Shown here: positions 5,473-12,251 of the stretch, piece by piece
How the letters are laid out: each line of letters opens with the position of its first letter
How positions within the stretch are numbered: position 1 is the first letter of the stretch
NCBI GenBank assembly: GCA_040752215.1
Contig: JBFMEX010000039.1
Span: 1 to 12,251 of the forward strand
DNA: 12,251 bases
Origin: JBFMEX01 sp040752215
GTDB lineage: Bacteria > Pseudomonadota > Alphaproteobacteria > Rhizobiales > Hyphomicrobiaceae
Reading direction: 5' to 3'
The notes under the pieces: model-generated
Seen by the model: only the letters and a program-made list of their open reading frames with translations
Told to the model about the DNA's origin: nothing
Databases searched by the model: none
Position numbers and translations under genes: made by a program

Positions 5473-6843
5473 TCAGGCGGCATCCGCCGCCACACGATTT
5501 CTCCCCCGCCGCTTGGCCGAGTAGAGTGCGTTGTCGGCCCGCTTGAACATGGTCTCGGGCGTGTCGTCGGCACTCTCGAGCGTGGCGAGCCCGACGCTCG
5601 CGGTCACGCGGATGCGCTTCTCACCAGCGATGCCGAACGGATCCGCGGCGATGCACGCGCGCAGCCGCTCGCCGACCTGGTAGGCGCGGGCCATGTCGGT
5701 GTCCGGCATGATGACCATGAATTCCTCGCCGCCGAGCCGGCAAGCGAGGTCGATGCCGCGCGTGTTCCGTCTCAGCCGCGCGGCGAACTCGCGCAGCACG
5801 GCGTCGCCGGCGTCGTGGCCGTAGGTGTCGTTGACCAGCTTGAAGTGGTCGATGTCGGCCATCAGGATCGACAGCCGCCGGCCGCTGCTGGCCGCTTCGC
5901 GCACCAACGTCCTGAGGTGGCCCTCCATGTAGCGCCGGTTGTAGAGCCCGGTGAGACCGTCGGTGATCGCCAGCTCGACGCTCGCTTCCAGCGTGCTCCT
6001 GAGAAAGTCGGCGTGGCGCTTGCGCTTGATCTGCGTCCTGACGCGCGCCAGCATCTCGTGGCGCTCGATCGGCCGGATCAGATAGTCGTTGACGCCGAGC
6101 TCCAGCCCGCGCAACAGCCGCGCCTCGTCGCCGGGCTCGACCAGGATCACGATCGGCATGTGCCGCATGCGATCGAGCGAGCGCACTTGCGAGCACAGTC
6201 TCAGCCCGTCCGCGCCATTGAGGCTGAGGCTGACCACCAGCAGGTCGAAAGGCTGCTCGGTGAGCTTTGTCAGCGCCGCAATCGGATCGCCCTCAGCGAC
6301 CACCTCGTGCGTCCGCGACAGAGATTCGACGAGCCGCGCAGCCGAGCGCGGATGGTCCTCGACCAGCAGGATGCGTCCACCGCGCCCCGACAGCGCCTTG
6401 TCGAACGCCTCGGTCTCGGCGATGCCCATCTGCCGGCCCGTCGTGGCCCGCATCAGCATCTCGTCGTGCAGCATCTTGAGGCGGCCGAGGTTCTTCACGC
6501 GCGTGATGAGCGCGATGTCGTCCACCGGCTTGGTCAGGAAATCGTCGGCGCCGGCCTCGAGGCCCTGCACCCGGTCGGTCGGCTGGTCGAGCGCGGTGAC
6601 CATGATCACCGGCACATGCGTGAGCTTGGGATTGGACTTGATGCGGCGGCAGACCTCGAAGCCGTCCATGCCCGGCATCATCACATCGAGCAGCACCACG
6701 TCGACGCGCTCGCGCGCGAGGATGTCGAGCGCCTCCTGGCCGCTGAACGCGGTCAGCACCTCGAAGTACTCCGCCGATAGCCGAGCCTCGAGCAGCTTCA
6801 CGTTTGCCAGGATGTCGTCGACAACGAGTACGCGCGCAGTCAT
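5473..6843 (-). CDS. pleD: PleD-type diguanylate cyclase response regulator
   Basis: PleD makes cyclic di-GMP from two GTP after phosphorylation, and in Caulobacter it drives the swarmer-to-stalked transition at the cell pole. The 456-residue protein has the full REC-REC-GGDEF layout. REC1 (about 3-118) has Asp9/Asp10, phospho-acceptor Asp53 and Lys105. REC2 (about 157-270) is degenerate: the acceptor position reads Ser205, as expected for a dimerisation adaptor. The GGDEF domain (about 290-450) has MADIDHF (metal Asp330), the active-site GGEEF at 371-375, and an intact inhibitory site RGID at 362-365, exactly 5 residues before it. It should be active and feedback-inhibited. It begins 19 nt after the divK stop on the same strand, forming the divK-pleD operon known from Caulobacter and relatives. 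Confidence 0.97.
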   Translation of the reverse strand: MTARVLVVDDILANVKLLEARLSAEYFEVLTAFSGQEALDILARERVDVVLLDVMMPGMDGFEVCRRIKSNPKLTHVPVIMVTALDQPTDRVQGLEAGADDFLTKPVDDIALITRVKNLGRLKMLHDEMLMRATTGRQMGIAETEAFDKALSGRGGRILLVEDHPRSAARLVESLSRTHEVVAEGDPIAALTKLTEQPFDLLVVSLSLNGADGLRLCSQVRSLDRMRHMPIVILVEPGDEARLLRGLELGVNDYLIRPIERHEMLARVRTQIKRKRHADFLRSTLEASVELAITDGLTGLYNRRYMEGHLRTLVREAASSGRRLSILMADIDHFKLVNDTYGHDAGDAVLREFAARLRRNTRGIDLACRLGGEEFMVIMPDTDMARAYQVGERLRACIAADPFGIAGEKRIRVTASVGLATLESADDTPETMFKRADNALYSAKRRGRNRVAADAA

Positions 6844-6862
6844 TTGCTGTTTCCCGAGGCGG

Positions 6863-7282
6863 TCAGGCCTGCTCCTTCGCCTCGCCGATGAAGCGGCGCA
6901 CGACGTCGAGAAAGGTGACGACCGAGATCGGTTTCGAAATGTACGCCTCGCAGCCGCCCGAGCGGATCCGCTGCTCGTCGCCCTTCATGGCGAACGCCGT
7001 CACCGCCACTACGGGGATGTCGCGCAAGTCGTCGTCGTCCTTGAGCCAGCGCGTCACATCGAGGCCCGAGACCTCGGGCAGCTGGATGTCCATCAGGATC
7101 AGGTTGGGGCGATGTGCCCGCGCCAGGTCGAGCACGTCGAGCCCGTTGCGCGTCTGTACGGTGCGATAGCCGTGCGCGGACAACAGGTCGTGGAAGAGCT
7201 TCATATTGAGCTCGTTGTCCTCGACGATCAAAACCGTCTTTGGCCGCAGCCGGGATCCGGCCGCGCGCCCCTCGACGGTCAT
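6863..7282 (-). CDS. divK: Single-domain cell-cycle response regulator DivK
   Basis: DivK is a stand-alone receiver domain that relays the PleC/DivJ polarity signal to DivL-CckA and so lowers CtrA activity. The 139-residue product has the near-invariant family sequence: KTVLIVEDNELNMKLF (residues 15-30), acceptor Asp65 in LILMDIQLPEVSG, VVAVTAFAMKGDE, and GCEAYISKPISV with the conserved Lys. It carries about 12 extra N-terminal residues (MTVEGRAAGSRLR) compared with Caulobacter DivK, so its acceptor is Asp65 rather than Asp53. AGGAG lies 6 nt before the ATG at 7282; an in-frame ATG at 7303 has no such site and is less likely. It heads an operon with pleD and is divergent from the DUF3572 gene, 150 bp away. 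Confidence 0.96.
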   Translation of the reverse strand: MTVEGRAAGSRLRPKTVLIVEDNELNMKLFHDLLSAHGYRTVQTRNGLDVLDLARAHRPNLILMDIQLPEVSGLDVTRWLKDDDDLRDIPVVAVTAFAMKGDEQRIRSGGCEAYISKPISVVTFLDVVRRFIGEAKEQA

Positions 7283-7432
7283 GGTGGTCTCCTGATAGGT
7301 CATGGATCTCGAGGCCCGCCCACTGCGCCACCTCTCGCACGATTCTCGGGGGCGTTTGAGCCGGAGTGTGCGCCGGAAGCACTAACCAACAGTTTAAGAG
7401 CCCCGAAACCCTGACGAATCGGACAGCTATTC

Positions 7433-7738
7433 ATGCCCCGACGCCCTCCTCCGCTGGACCACGACGGCGCCCTGGCGGTGGCGCTCGGCGGCCTCGCGTT
7501 CCTGGCCGAGGACGCCGACCGGCTCGGACGGTTCCTGGTCGAGACCGGCATCGGCCCTGACGAGCTGAGAGTGCATGCGGACGATCCCGCCCTGCTCGCT
7601 TCTGTGCTCGACCACCTGCTCGGCGACGAATCACTGCTGCTGGTGTTCGCTACCCAATCGGGGCTCGCCCCCGAGACGATTCTCCCCGCCCAGGCGCTGC
7701 TCGCTTCCGGCGATCGGCCGGAGCGGCGCCGGCGATGA
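7433..7738 (+). CDS. DUF3572 family protein
   Basis: The 101-residue acidic protein matches DUF3572, an alphaproteobacterial family of unknown function that commonly sits divergent from divK, as here. Recognisable segments are ALAVALGGLAFLAEDADRLGRFLVETGI (residues 13-40), a helical ALLASVLDHLLGDESLLLVFATQSG stretch, and a short Arg-rich tail. It has no signal peptide, no membrane helix and no cysteines; it is probably a small all-helical cytoplasmic protein. The ribosome binding site is weak. Its TGA overlaps the ATG of mak by 4 nt (ATGA, 7735-7738), which points to translational coupling. Confidence 0.88.
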   Translation: MPRRPPPLDHDGALAVALGGLAFLAEDADRLGRFLVETGIGPDELRVHADDPALLASVLDHLLGDESLLLVFATQSGLAPETILPAQALLASGDRPERRRR

Positions 7739-8637
7739 GCGGGCCGCGCATCGGCATCGATCTCGGCGGCACCAAGATCGAGGGCGTATTGCTGCTGGCC
7801 GACGGCAGCGAGGAGCGCCGCCACCGCATACCGACCCCGCGCGAGGATTACGCCGGCACCATCGCCGCCATTGCCGGTCTCGTGGCGCGGCTCGAGGCCG
7901 CTGCAGACCGGAACACACCCGTCGGAGTCGCCATGCCGGGCTCGCTGTCGCCGGGGACCAGCCGCGTGCAGAACGCCAACTCGACCTGGCTCAACGGTCG
8001 GCCGCTCGACCGCGACCTCGCCGCCGCGCTCGGTCGGCCGGTGCGCCTCGCCAACGACGCCAACTGCTTCGCCCTGTCGGAGGCGACCGACGGGGCCGCC
8101 GCCGGTGCCCCCTCCGTTTTCGGCGTCATCCTCGGCACGGGGTGCGGCGGCGGCATCGTCGTCGATGGCCGCCTCGTCGACGGTCCGCTCGGCGTCGGCG
8201 GCGAATGGGGCCACAACCCGCTGCCCCGCCCGTCGGCCGACGAGGTGCCGGGACCGCCGTGCTGGTGCGGTCGCCGCGGCTGCATGGAGACCTGGGTGTC
8301 CGGACCCGGCCTCGCCGCCGATCACGCCCGCGCCACCGGCGAGAGGCGGTCCGCCGAGACGATCGCCGCCCGCGCCGAGGCGGGCGACGAAGCCGCGCTG
8401 GCAACCATGGCCCGCCACGCCGACCGGCTGGCGCGCGGCCTCGCCCATGTCGTCAATATCCTCGATCCCGCTGTCATCGTGCTCGGCGGCGGACTGTCCA
8501 AGCTCGGCCACCTCTACCGGAACCTTCCCGGCCTGATGGCGCCGCACATCTTCGCCGACGCCCCGCACGTCGATGTCAGACCTCCCCGCTGGGGCGATGC
8601 CAGCGGCGTGCGCGGTGCCGCGCGCCTGTGGGATTGA
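7735..8637 (+). CDS. mak: ROK-family fructokinase
   Basis: This ATP-dependent sugar kinase most resembles E. coli Mak (YajF), which phosphorylates fructose to fructose-6-phosphate. The 300 residues are full length. Visible are the ATP loop GIDLGGTKIEG (residues 7-17), RIPTPREDY (31-39), the sugar-binding NANSTWLNGRPLDRDL (80-94), the catalytic Asp108 in LANDANC, GTGCGGGIV (134-142), the ROK zinc site His160 with Cys176/Cys178/Cys183 in CWCGRRGCMET, and the C-terminal VVNILDPAVIVLGGGLS. The NSTWLNG and GEWGHNPLP segments favour fructokinase over N-acetylglucosamine kinase or glucokinase, but substrate is inferred. It is translationally coupled to the DUF3572 gene. No transport or sugar genes lie nearby to confirm the substrate. 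Confidence 0.93.
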   Translation: MSGPRIGIDLGGTKIEGVLLLADGSEERRHRIPTPREDYAGTIAAIAGLVARLEAAADRNTPVGVAMPGSLSPGTSRVQNANSTWLNGRPLDRDLAAALGRPVRLANDANCFALSEATDGAAAGAPSVFGVILGTGCGGGIVVDGRLVDGPLGVGGEWGHNPLPRPSADEVPGPPCWCGRRGCMETWVSGPGLAADHARATGERRSAETIAARAEAGDEAALATMARHADRLARGLAHVVNILDPAVIVLGGGLSKLGHLYRNLPGLMAPHIFADAPHVDVRPPRWGDASGVRGAARLWD

Positions 8638-8671
8638 GGGATCGCGTCCGCGGCGCGAAACGCGGCGCCAC

Positions 8672-8685
8672 TTGATGAAGATCAA
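8672..8685. promoter_or_regulatory. Perfect FNR/FixK-type binding site upstream of the iron-sulfur flavoprotein
   Basis: TTGAT (8672-8676), spacer GAAG, ATCAA (8681-8685) is an exact match to the FNR/FixK/Anr consensus TTGAT-N4-ATCAA. For a class II promoter, with the site centred at -41.5, transcription would start near 8720. TAGCCT at 8710-8715 lies about where the -10 should be. That leaves a leader of about 200 nt before the ATG at 8926, in which I see nothing else. The site lies 34 nt past the mak stop, so its target is the gene at 8926 and not mak. Confidence 0.75.
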
Positions 8686-8925
8686 GGACGCCTGCTGCCG
8701 TCGGCACGGTAGCCTCTCATGGGCATTGTGCGCAGCCATGTGCCGCCCGTAGAGTGTTCTCGGAAACGCATACGCTCCAAAGCCGGCGGGGCGGGCATTG
8801 CTTCTTCCGAATTGAAGTCAGACGACCGAAGTCCGCGACGTCGGCCCGGCGATCGCGTGCGCGAAAGAAAAAGACCAACCGAGGGCGACAGGGAGAAAGC
8901 GACAACCGATCGAGGGAGGCATTCC

Positions 8926-10878
8926 ATGGCCACCGTCCAACAGACGGAGCAGCACACGTTTCGCCGCTACAAGGAGGGCGAGAGCGAGAAGGACTGGGGC
9001 GATCTGCAAGAGAAGATCTTCAAGGCCGATACCTCTTACAAATGCCCGACCTACGTCCACCGCACGCCCCCATGCCAGGGCAGCTGCCCCTCCGGCCACG
9101 ACGTGCGCGGCTGGCTCTCCATCGCCCGTGGCCTCGACAAGCCTCCCGTCAAGGACATGAAGTGGCAGGAGTACGCCTTCCAGCGCATGGTCGAGGCGAA
9201 CCCGTTCCCGGCCATCATGGGCCGCGTCTGCCCGGCGCCGTGCGAGGACGGCTGCAACCGCAACGAGGTCGAGGACTTCGTCGGCATCAACTCGATCGAG
9301 CAGTACGTCGGCGACTGGGCGATCGCCAACAAGCTAAAGTTGCCTGCGGCCGGTCCCGATACCGGCAAGCGCATCGCCATCGTCGGCAGCGGACCGGCCG
9401 GCCTCGCCGCCGCCTACTTCCTGCGCCGCAAGGGCCATGCCGTCACGGTGTTTGAGGCCCGCGAGCTGCTCGGCGGCATGATGCGCTACGGCATCCCCGG
9501 CTATCGCACGCCGCGCGAGGTGCTGGACGCGGAGATTCAGCGCATCGTCGATCTCGGCGTCGAGGTTCGCACCAACACCAAGGTCGGTGTCGACGTGGCG
9601 CTCGCCGATCTCGAGCGTGACTACGATTCCGTGTTCATCGGCCTCGGTGCACAGAGCGGCTCGCCGCTGCCGGTGCCGGGCGCGGACAAGGCCTCGAACT
9701 GCATCAGCGGCATCGCCTTCCTGACCGCATTCAACGACGGCCGCCTGAAACACGCCTCGCCGCGCGTGCTGGTGATCGGCGGCGGCGACACGGCGATGGA
9801 CGTCGCCGCGGTCGCCCGCCGCCTCGGCCACGTCATCCACTCCCACGAGAAGGACCGGCCGGAGTACGTCGTGCTCGGCCGCACTGCGCACGACGTCGCC
9901 AGCGTCGCCAAGCGGCAGGGCTCCGACGTCACCGTCGTCTATCGCCGTCCGATCGAGAAGATGCCGGCCGCCAAGCAGGAGGTCGAGCACGTGCTCCAGG
10001 AGGGCGTGAAGATCCGCGGCTCGCTGGTGCCGGTCGAGGTCGTGCTCGGCCCCGACGGCCGTGCCACCCATCTGCGCGTCGTCGAGGTCGACTGGCAGGG
10101 CGGCAAGATGACCGTGCGCGAGGGCAGCGAGTTCGACATGCCCTGCGACCTCATCGTCGCGGCCATCGGCCAGGCCGGAGATTTCACCGGCATGGAGGAC
10201 CTCGACAACGGCAAGGGCCTGATGAGGGCCGACAACCTGTACCGCTGGCCGGGCCGGCCCGGCATCTTCGTCGGCGGCGACATCCTGCGCCCGCACCTGC
10301 TGACGACTGCCATCGGCCACGCCTCGATCGCCGCCGAGAGCATCCAGCACTACCTCGACGGCGACCCGATCGACAAACGGCCCAAGGTCGACGTGCATCA
10401 CTTCCGCCTGTTGAACGAACTCCAGCAGCGCGGCCTCCAGCCGGAGAGCTACGAGCACATCGAGGTTCGCGGCACCGACGAGGAGGACTTCGCGATCCAT
10501 AATTTCGAGGATCGCTCGGCGACCCAGATCATTCCGCACGAGGCGCTGTTCCTCGGCCATTTCGACAACGAGCCGCGACTGTTGCGCGGCGAGCGCCACA
10601 TCGGCGAGGAGAGCGTGCTCGGCGACTTCTCCGAGCGCATCGAGGGCCTGAGCGAGGAGCAGGCGATCAAGGAGGCCGATCGCTGCATGAGCTGCGGCAT
10701 GTGCTTCGAGTGCGACAACTGCGTGATCTACTGTCCGCAGCGCGCCATCGAACGGGTGCCGAAGAAGGAGCGCGCCATCGGCCGCTATGTCGAGACCGAC
10801 TACGGCAAGTGCATCGGCTGCCACATCTGCGCCGACGTCTGCCCGTGCGGGTACATCCAGATGGGGCTCGGGGAGTAG
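8926..10878 (+). CDS. GltD/DsrL-like NAD(P)-binding iron-sulfur flavoprotein with C-terminal double [4Fe-4S] ferredoxin
   Basis: The 650-residue cytoplasmic protein combines three parts. The N-terminal [4Fe-4S] domain has CQGSC (Cys50/54) and VCPAPCEDGC (Cys102/106/110). The middle, like the glutamate synthase small subunit, binds FAD (GSGPAGLAAAYFLRR, 154-168) and NAD(P)H (VLVIGGGDTAMDVA, 281-294); the latter is followed by an insertion of about 30 residues (YVVLGRTAHDVASV region). The C-terminal ferredoxin module has a cysteine-rich CMSCGMCFECDNC segment (587-599, plus Cys603) and CIGCHICADVCPC (629-641). This is the layout of DsrL and of oxidoreductases that link NAD(P)H to ferredoxin-type partners, not of plain GltD, which lacks the C-terminal module. 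No GltB or 2-oxoacid oxidoreductase subunit is in the window, so the partner is unknown. GGGAGG at 8914-8919 fixes the start, though the frame stays open upstream. The FNR-type site upstream suggests induction at low oxygen. Confidence 0.9.
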   Translation: MATVQQTEQHTFRRYKEGESEKDWGDLQEKIFKADTSYKCPTYVHRTPPCQGSCPSGHDVRGWLSIARGLDKPPVKDMKWQEYAFQRMVEANPFPAIMGRVCPAPCEDGCNRNEVEDFVGINSIEQYVGDWAIANKLKLPAAGPDTGKRIAIVGSGPAGLAAAYFLRRKGHAVTVFEARELLGGMMRYGIPGYRTPREVLDAEIQRIVDLGVEVRTNTKVGVDVALADLERDYDSVFIGLGAQSGSPLPVPGADKASNCISGIAFLTAFNDGRLKHASPRVLVIGGGDTAMDVAAVARRLGHVIHSHEKDRPEYVVLGRTAHDVASVAKRQGSDVTVVYRRPIEKMPAAKQEVEHVLQEGVKIRGSLVPVEVVLGPDGRATHLRVVEVDWQGGKMTVREGSEFDMPCDLIVAAIGQAGDFTGMEDLDNGKGLMRADNLYRWPGRPGIFVGGDILRPHLLTTAIGHASIAAESIQHYLDGDPIDKRPKVDVHHFRLLNELQQRGLQPESYEHIEVRGTDEEDFAIHNFEDRSATQIIPHEALFLGHFDNEPRLLRGERHIGEESVLGDFSERIEGLSEEQAIKEADRCMSCGMCFECDNCVIYCPQRAIERVPKKERAIGRYVETDYGKCIGCHICADVCPCGYIQMGLGE

Positions 10879-10889
10879 CGCCCCCTGTT

Positions 10890-11096
10890 CCCCTCCCCCT
10901 TGTGGGGAGGGGTTAGGGGTGTGGGGAATCCCGAGAGACATGGTCGAGGAAACCCATTGTCTGTTACCGAAGACGGCACCCCAACCCCATCGCTCGACGC
11001 GGACCGGGGTCGCAACTGCGGCCCATCGCGAGAAGATCGAGACTTCGCATCGAGCTCTGCACCCCACCCCCGACCCCTCCCCGTCGAGGGGAGGGG
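10890..11096. repeat. BIME-like element: two CCCCTCCCC hairpins in inverted orientation
   Basis: Hairpin 1 has CCCCTCCCC (10890-10898), loop CTTGT, and GGGGAGGGG (10904-10912). Hairpin 2 has CCCCTCCCC (11074-11082), loop GTCGA, and GGGGAGGGG (11088-11096). The flanks are also inverted: GGTTAGGGGTGTGGGG follows hairpin 1, and its rough reverse complement CACCCCACCCCCGACC precedes hairpin 2. The whole 207-bp unit thus has imperfect terminal inverted repeats of about 37 bp. The first hairpin begins 11 nt after the flavoprotein stop and may also terminate its transcript. No gene is seen inside. From 11097 to 11221 I see nothing. Confidence 0.7.
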
Positions 11097-11221
11097 AGCA
11101 CTCGTGCTCCGCTTGCCTCGCGCCCCGACAGCTCTTTTTCCACCTCCGCGACAACAAATCGGCCCCGCCACCTTGGCCGTGCCGGAACATGGCCCAAATC
11201 GGGTGGTGAGTTGAACGCGTG

Positions 11222-11249
11222 CTGAACCGGGCGAGCGGCGCCCGTTCAG
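11222..11249 (+). other. Leader hairpin just before the DUF2939 gene
   Basis: CTGAAC-C-GGGCG (11222-11233) pairs with CGCCCGTTCAG (11239-11249) in an 11-bp stem with one bulged C and the loop AGCGG. It ends 4 nt before the GGAGG (11254-11258) of the next gene, so it could shape translation initiation or act as an operator. There is no T-tract. Confidence 0.5.
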
Positions 11250-11259
11250 TCGTGGAGGG

Positions 11260-11901
11260 ATGCTCTTGCGGCGGCTCGTTCTTGGCCTATGTGGCCTGTT
11301 GCTCGTCTCCGGCGTGGCGTTCGCCGCCTCGCCGCTCGTCACCGCGTGGCTGATCCGCGAGGCGGTCCGCACCGGCGACGCGGCCTATCTCGAGCACAGA
11401 ATCGATTGGCCCGCCGTCAAGGAGACGCTGAAAGTCTCGCTGACGCGCTACGCGCTGAAGCAGCCCGAGCCCGACGCCGAGACAACGGAGCCGTCCCGAA
11501 AGCCGGGCCTGTGGCAGCGCTTCAAGAGCTATCTCGGCACGCGCGCCGTCGACAAGTTGGTCGATAACTACGCGACGCCGACCGGCCTGCCGCAACTCTT
11601 CACCTACGGCCGGACCTACCGCACGGCGATCAAAGGCGAGGTCGACGAGGCGGCGACGGCACCGCTGACCGAGCGCATGCGCCGGTTCTGGTCGCGGGTG
11701 AAGCGCGCCGAGTTCAAGTCGCTCTCCGAGTTCGAGATCGAGCTGGCCGACAAGCACGACCCCGAGCGCCATTACGTCGGCCTGCTCCGGCTCGACGGTT
11801 TGGGCTGGAAGCTTGTCGAGCTTCACGTGCAAGGCCCGCGCCCGACCGGCACGCTCGCCGACGCCTGGAGCGGGCTCGAGTCCGCCGCCGTCCCGCGGTG
11901 A
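11260..11901 (+). CDS. DUF2939 family exported protein
   Basis: The 213-residue protein matches DUF2939, a family of unknown function. A Sec-type signal peptide or membrane anchor is clear: positively charged MLLRRL, a hydrophobic LVLGLCGLLLVSGVAFA core and a likely cleavage near Ala22-Ala23. After it comes the family pattern SPLVTAWLIREAVRTGDAAYLEHRIDWPAVKETLK (residues about 24-58), a variable linker, and a C-terminal region ending DGLGWKLVELHV (about 183-195) typical of the domain. It is probably periplasmic or anchored. GGAGG at 11254-11258 is only 1 nt from the ATG at 11260 but 7 nt from the in-frame TTG at 11266. The TTG may be the real start, which would remove two residues. No partner genes are adjacent. 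Confidence 0.85.
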   Translation: MLLRRLVLGLCGLLLVSGVAFAASPLVTAWLIREAVRTGDAAYLEHRIDWPAVKETLKVSLTRYALKQPEPDAETTEPSRKPGLWQRFKSYLGTRAVDKLVDNYATPTGLPQLFTYGRTYRTAIKGEVDEAATAPLTERMRRFWSRVKRAEFKSLSEFEIELADKHDPERHYVGLLRLDGLGWKLVELHVQGPRPTGTLADAWSGLESAAVPR

Positions 11902-11909
11902 GCGTCGGC

Positions 11910-11959
11910 TTGTCGTCCCGGCCGAGCCCACCCTTGTCATCCCCGCCGAGCCCCACTCT
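11910..11959 (-). repeat. Short tandem partial units of the TGTCATCCCGG repeat
   Basis: Units beginning TTGTC(A/G)TCCC(G/C)GCCGAGCCC start at 11910 and 11934 (24-25 bp apart) and lead into the full copy B, whose own first unit starts at 11959. They look like stacked copies of one end of the element. The first begins 8 nt after the DUF2939 stop codon. Confidence 0.75.
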
Positions 11960-12104
11960 TGTCATCCCGGCCGAGCCCCCTTGCGAGCGCCGGGACCCAG
12001 AGAACTGCCGCCGACGCGCGTGGGGATATCGAGCCTTCGGCGCCCCTCACGCTGGGTCCCGGATCGGCTCCGCGGAAGCGGCCGCTGCGCCGTCCGGGAT
12101 GACA
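11960..12104 (-). repeat. 145-bp interspersed palindromic repeat, copy B (inverted relative to copy A)
   Basis: The reverse complement of this stretch aligns end to end with 760-905, with about 17 differences and one 1-nt gap counted by eye. It has the same outer TGTCATCCCGG / CCGGGATGACA and inner CCGGGACCCAG / CTGGGTCCCGG inverted pairs. No coding potential is seen. Confidence 0.85.
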
Positions 12105-12149
12105 GCGTGCAGGGAACGAGAGTTGTCGTCCCCACCGAGGCCGCCCGGT

Positions 12150-12205
12150 TGTCATCCCGGCTCTGCGCGTCAGCGCTTCGCGCGGCCGCTACAGCCGGGA
12201 TGACA
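12150..12205. repeat. 56-bp short variant of the TGTCATCCCGG element (copy C)
   Basis: It is bounded by TGTCATCCCGGCT and AGCCGGGATGACA, a 12-bp-plus terminal inverted repeat, with a different, shorter GC-rich centre (GCGCG / CGCGC pairing). It resembles a single REP hairpin rather than a pair. A more degenerate unit (TTGTCGTCCCCACCGAGG) starts at 12123, just before it. Confidence 0.75.
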
Positions 12206-12225
12206 GATGGAAATAGGATGCATGT

Positions 12226-12251
12226 TGTCATCCCGGCCGAGCCCTCTTGCG
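12226..12251 (-). repeat. Start of a further repeat copy (D), cut by the window edge
   Basis: The last 26 bases repeat the left end of copy B with a single difference (TGTCATCCCGGCCGAGCCC, then TCTTGCG against CCTTGCG). The element continues beyond the window. Confidence 0.75.

Noticed and set aside
8641..8670. Intrinsic terminator after mak (CCGCG / CGCGG pairing)
   Set aside because: The stem is only about 5 bp with competing alternatives and no T-tract, so it is not better than chance in such GC-rich DNA.
7300..8739. 479-codon open frame on the minus strand opposite the DUF3572 and mak genes
   Set aside because: Shadow of the well-supported plus-strand pair; low-complexity translation with no recognisable domain.
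8719..8925. Upstream extension of the flavoprotein from an ATG at 8719
   Set aside because: The added 69 residues are Arg-rich and unlike any family N-terminus, and GGGAGG is well placed for the ATG at 8926. The predicted FNR-dependent start near 8720 would leave no ribosome binding site for 8719.
9334..11190. Very long open frame (about 618 codons) on the minus strand opposite the flavoprotein
   Set aside because: It is an antisense shadow caused by high-GC third positions. Its translation is low-complexity and matches no family, while the plus strand carries clear FAD, NAD(P) and Fe-S motifs.
11910..12251. CRISPR array
   Set aside because: The repeated units have irregular spacing, palindromic long forms and no uniform spacers; they are REP/BIME-type repeats and no cas gene is present.

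Overview
The window is GC-rich DNA from an alphaproteobacterium, probably of the Hyphomicrobiales/Rhizobiales type. Three things suggest this: the gene order rpmG / pleD / divK / DUF3572, which is typical of that class; tetrahydromethanopterin (H4MPT)-linked C1 genes like those of Methylobacterium and Hyphomicrobium; and interspersed TGTCATCCCGG repeats common in such genomes. The genus is inference.

Left part (1-2764): formaldehyde-activating enzyme (fae) on the plus strand, then a convergent HisA-related TIM-barrel protein (COG1411 type) on the minus strand, which is divergent from an MfnF-like ASKHA-fold protein. Together they indicate H4MPT/methylofuran-dependent formaldehyde oxidation: Fae condenses formaldehyde with H4MPT, and the other two are expected to help build the cofactors. 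The fae/hisA-like convergence holds a strong hairpin and a 146-bp interspersed repeat.

Middle part (2765-8637): housekeeping genes, all complete: a GYD-domain protein, a DUF983 zinc-ribbon membrane protein followed closely by a NUDIX hydrolase, and ribosomal protein L33 with its own promoter. An 841-bp stretch without a recognisable gene follows. Then comes the minus-strand divK-pleD operon (cell-cycle response regulator and c-di-GMP cyclase), divergent from a DUF3572-mak pair (mak is a ROK-family fructokinase) that overlaps by 4 nt.

Right part (8638-12251): a perfect FNR/FixK-type palindrome (TTGAT-GAAG-ATCAA) precedes a 650-residue GltD/DsrL-like iron-sulfur flavoprotein with an added C-terminal double [4Fe-4S] ferredoxin module. 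This looks like an oxygen-regulated NAD(P)H:ferredoxin-type oxidoreductase with no partner inside the window. After it come a 207-bp BIME-like element, a secreted or membrane-anchored DUF2939 protein, and a dense cluster of TGTCATCCCGG repeats that runs off the right edge.

I do not see a clearly new multi-gene system. The observations most worth following are the FNR-box/flavoprotein unit, the structured repeat family (two full copies in opposite orientation with an apparent compensatory base-pair swap), and the unexplained 4632-5472 stretch.
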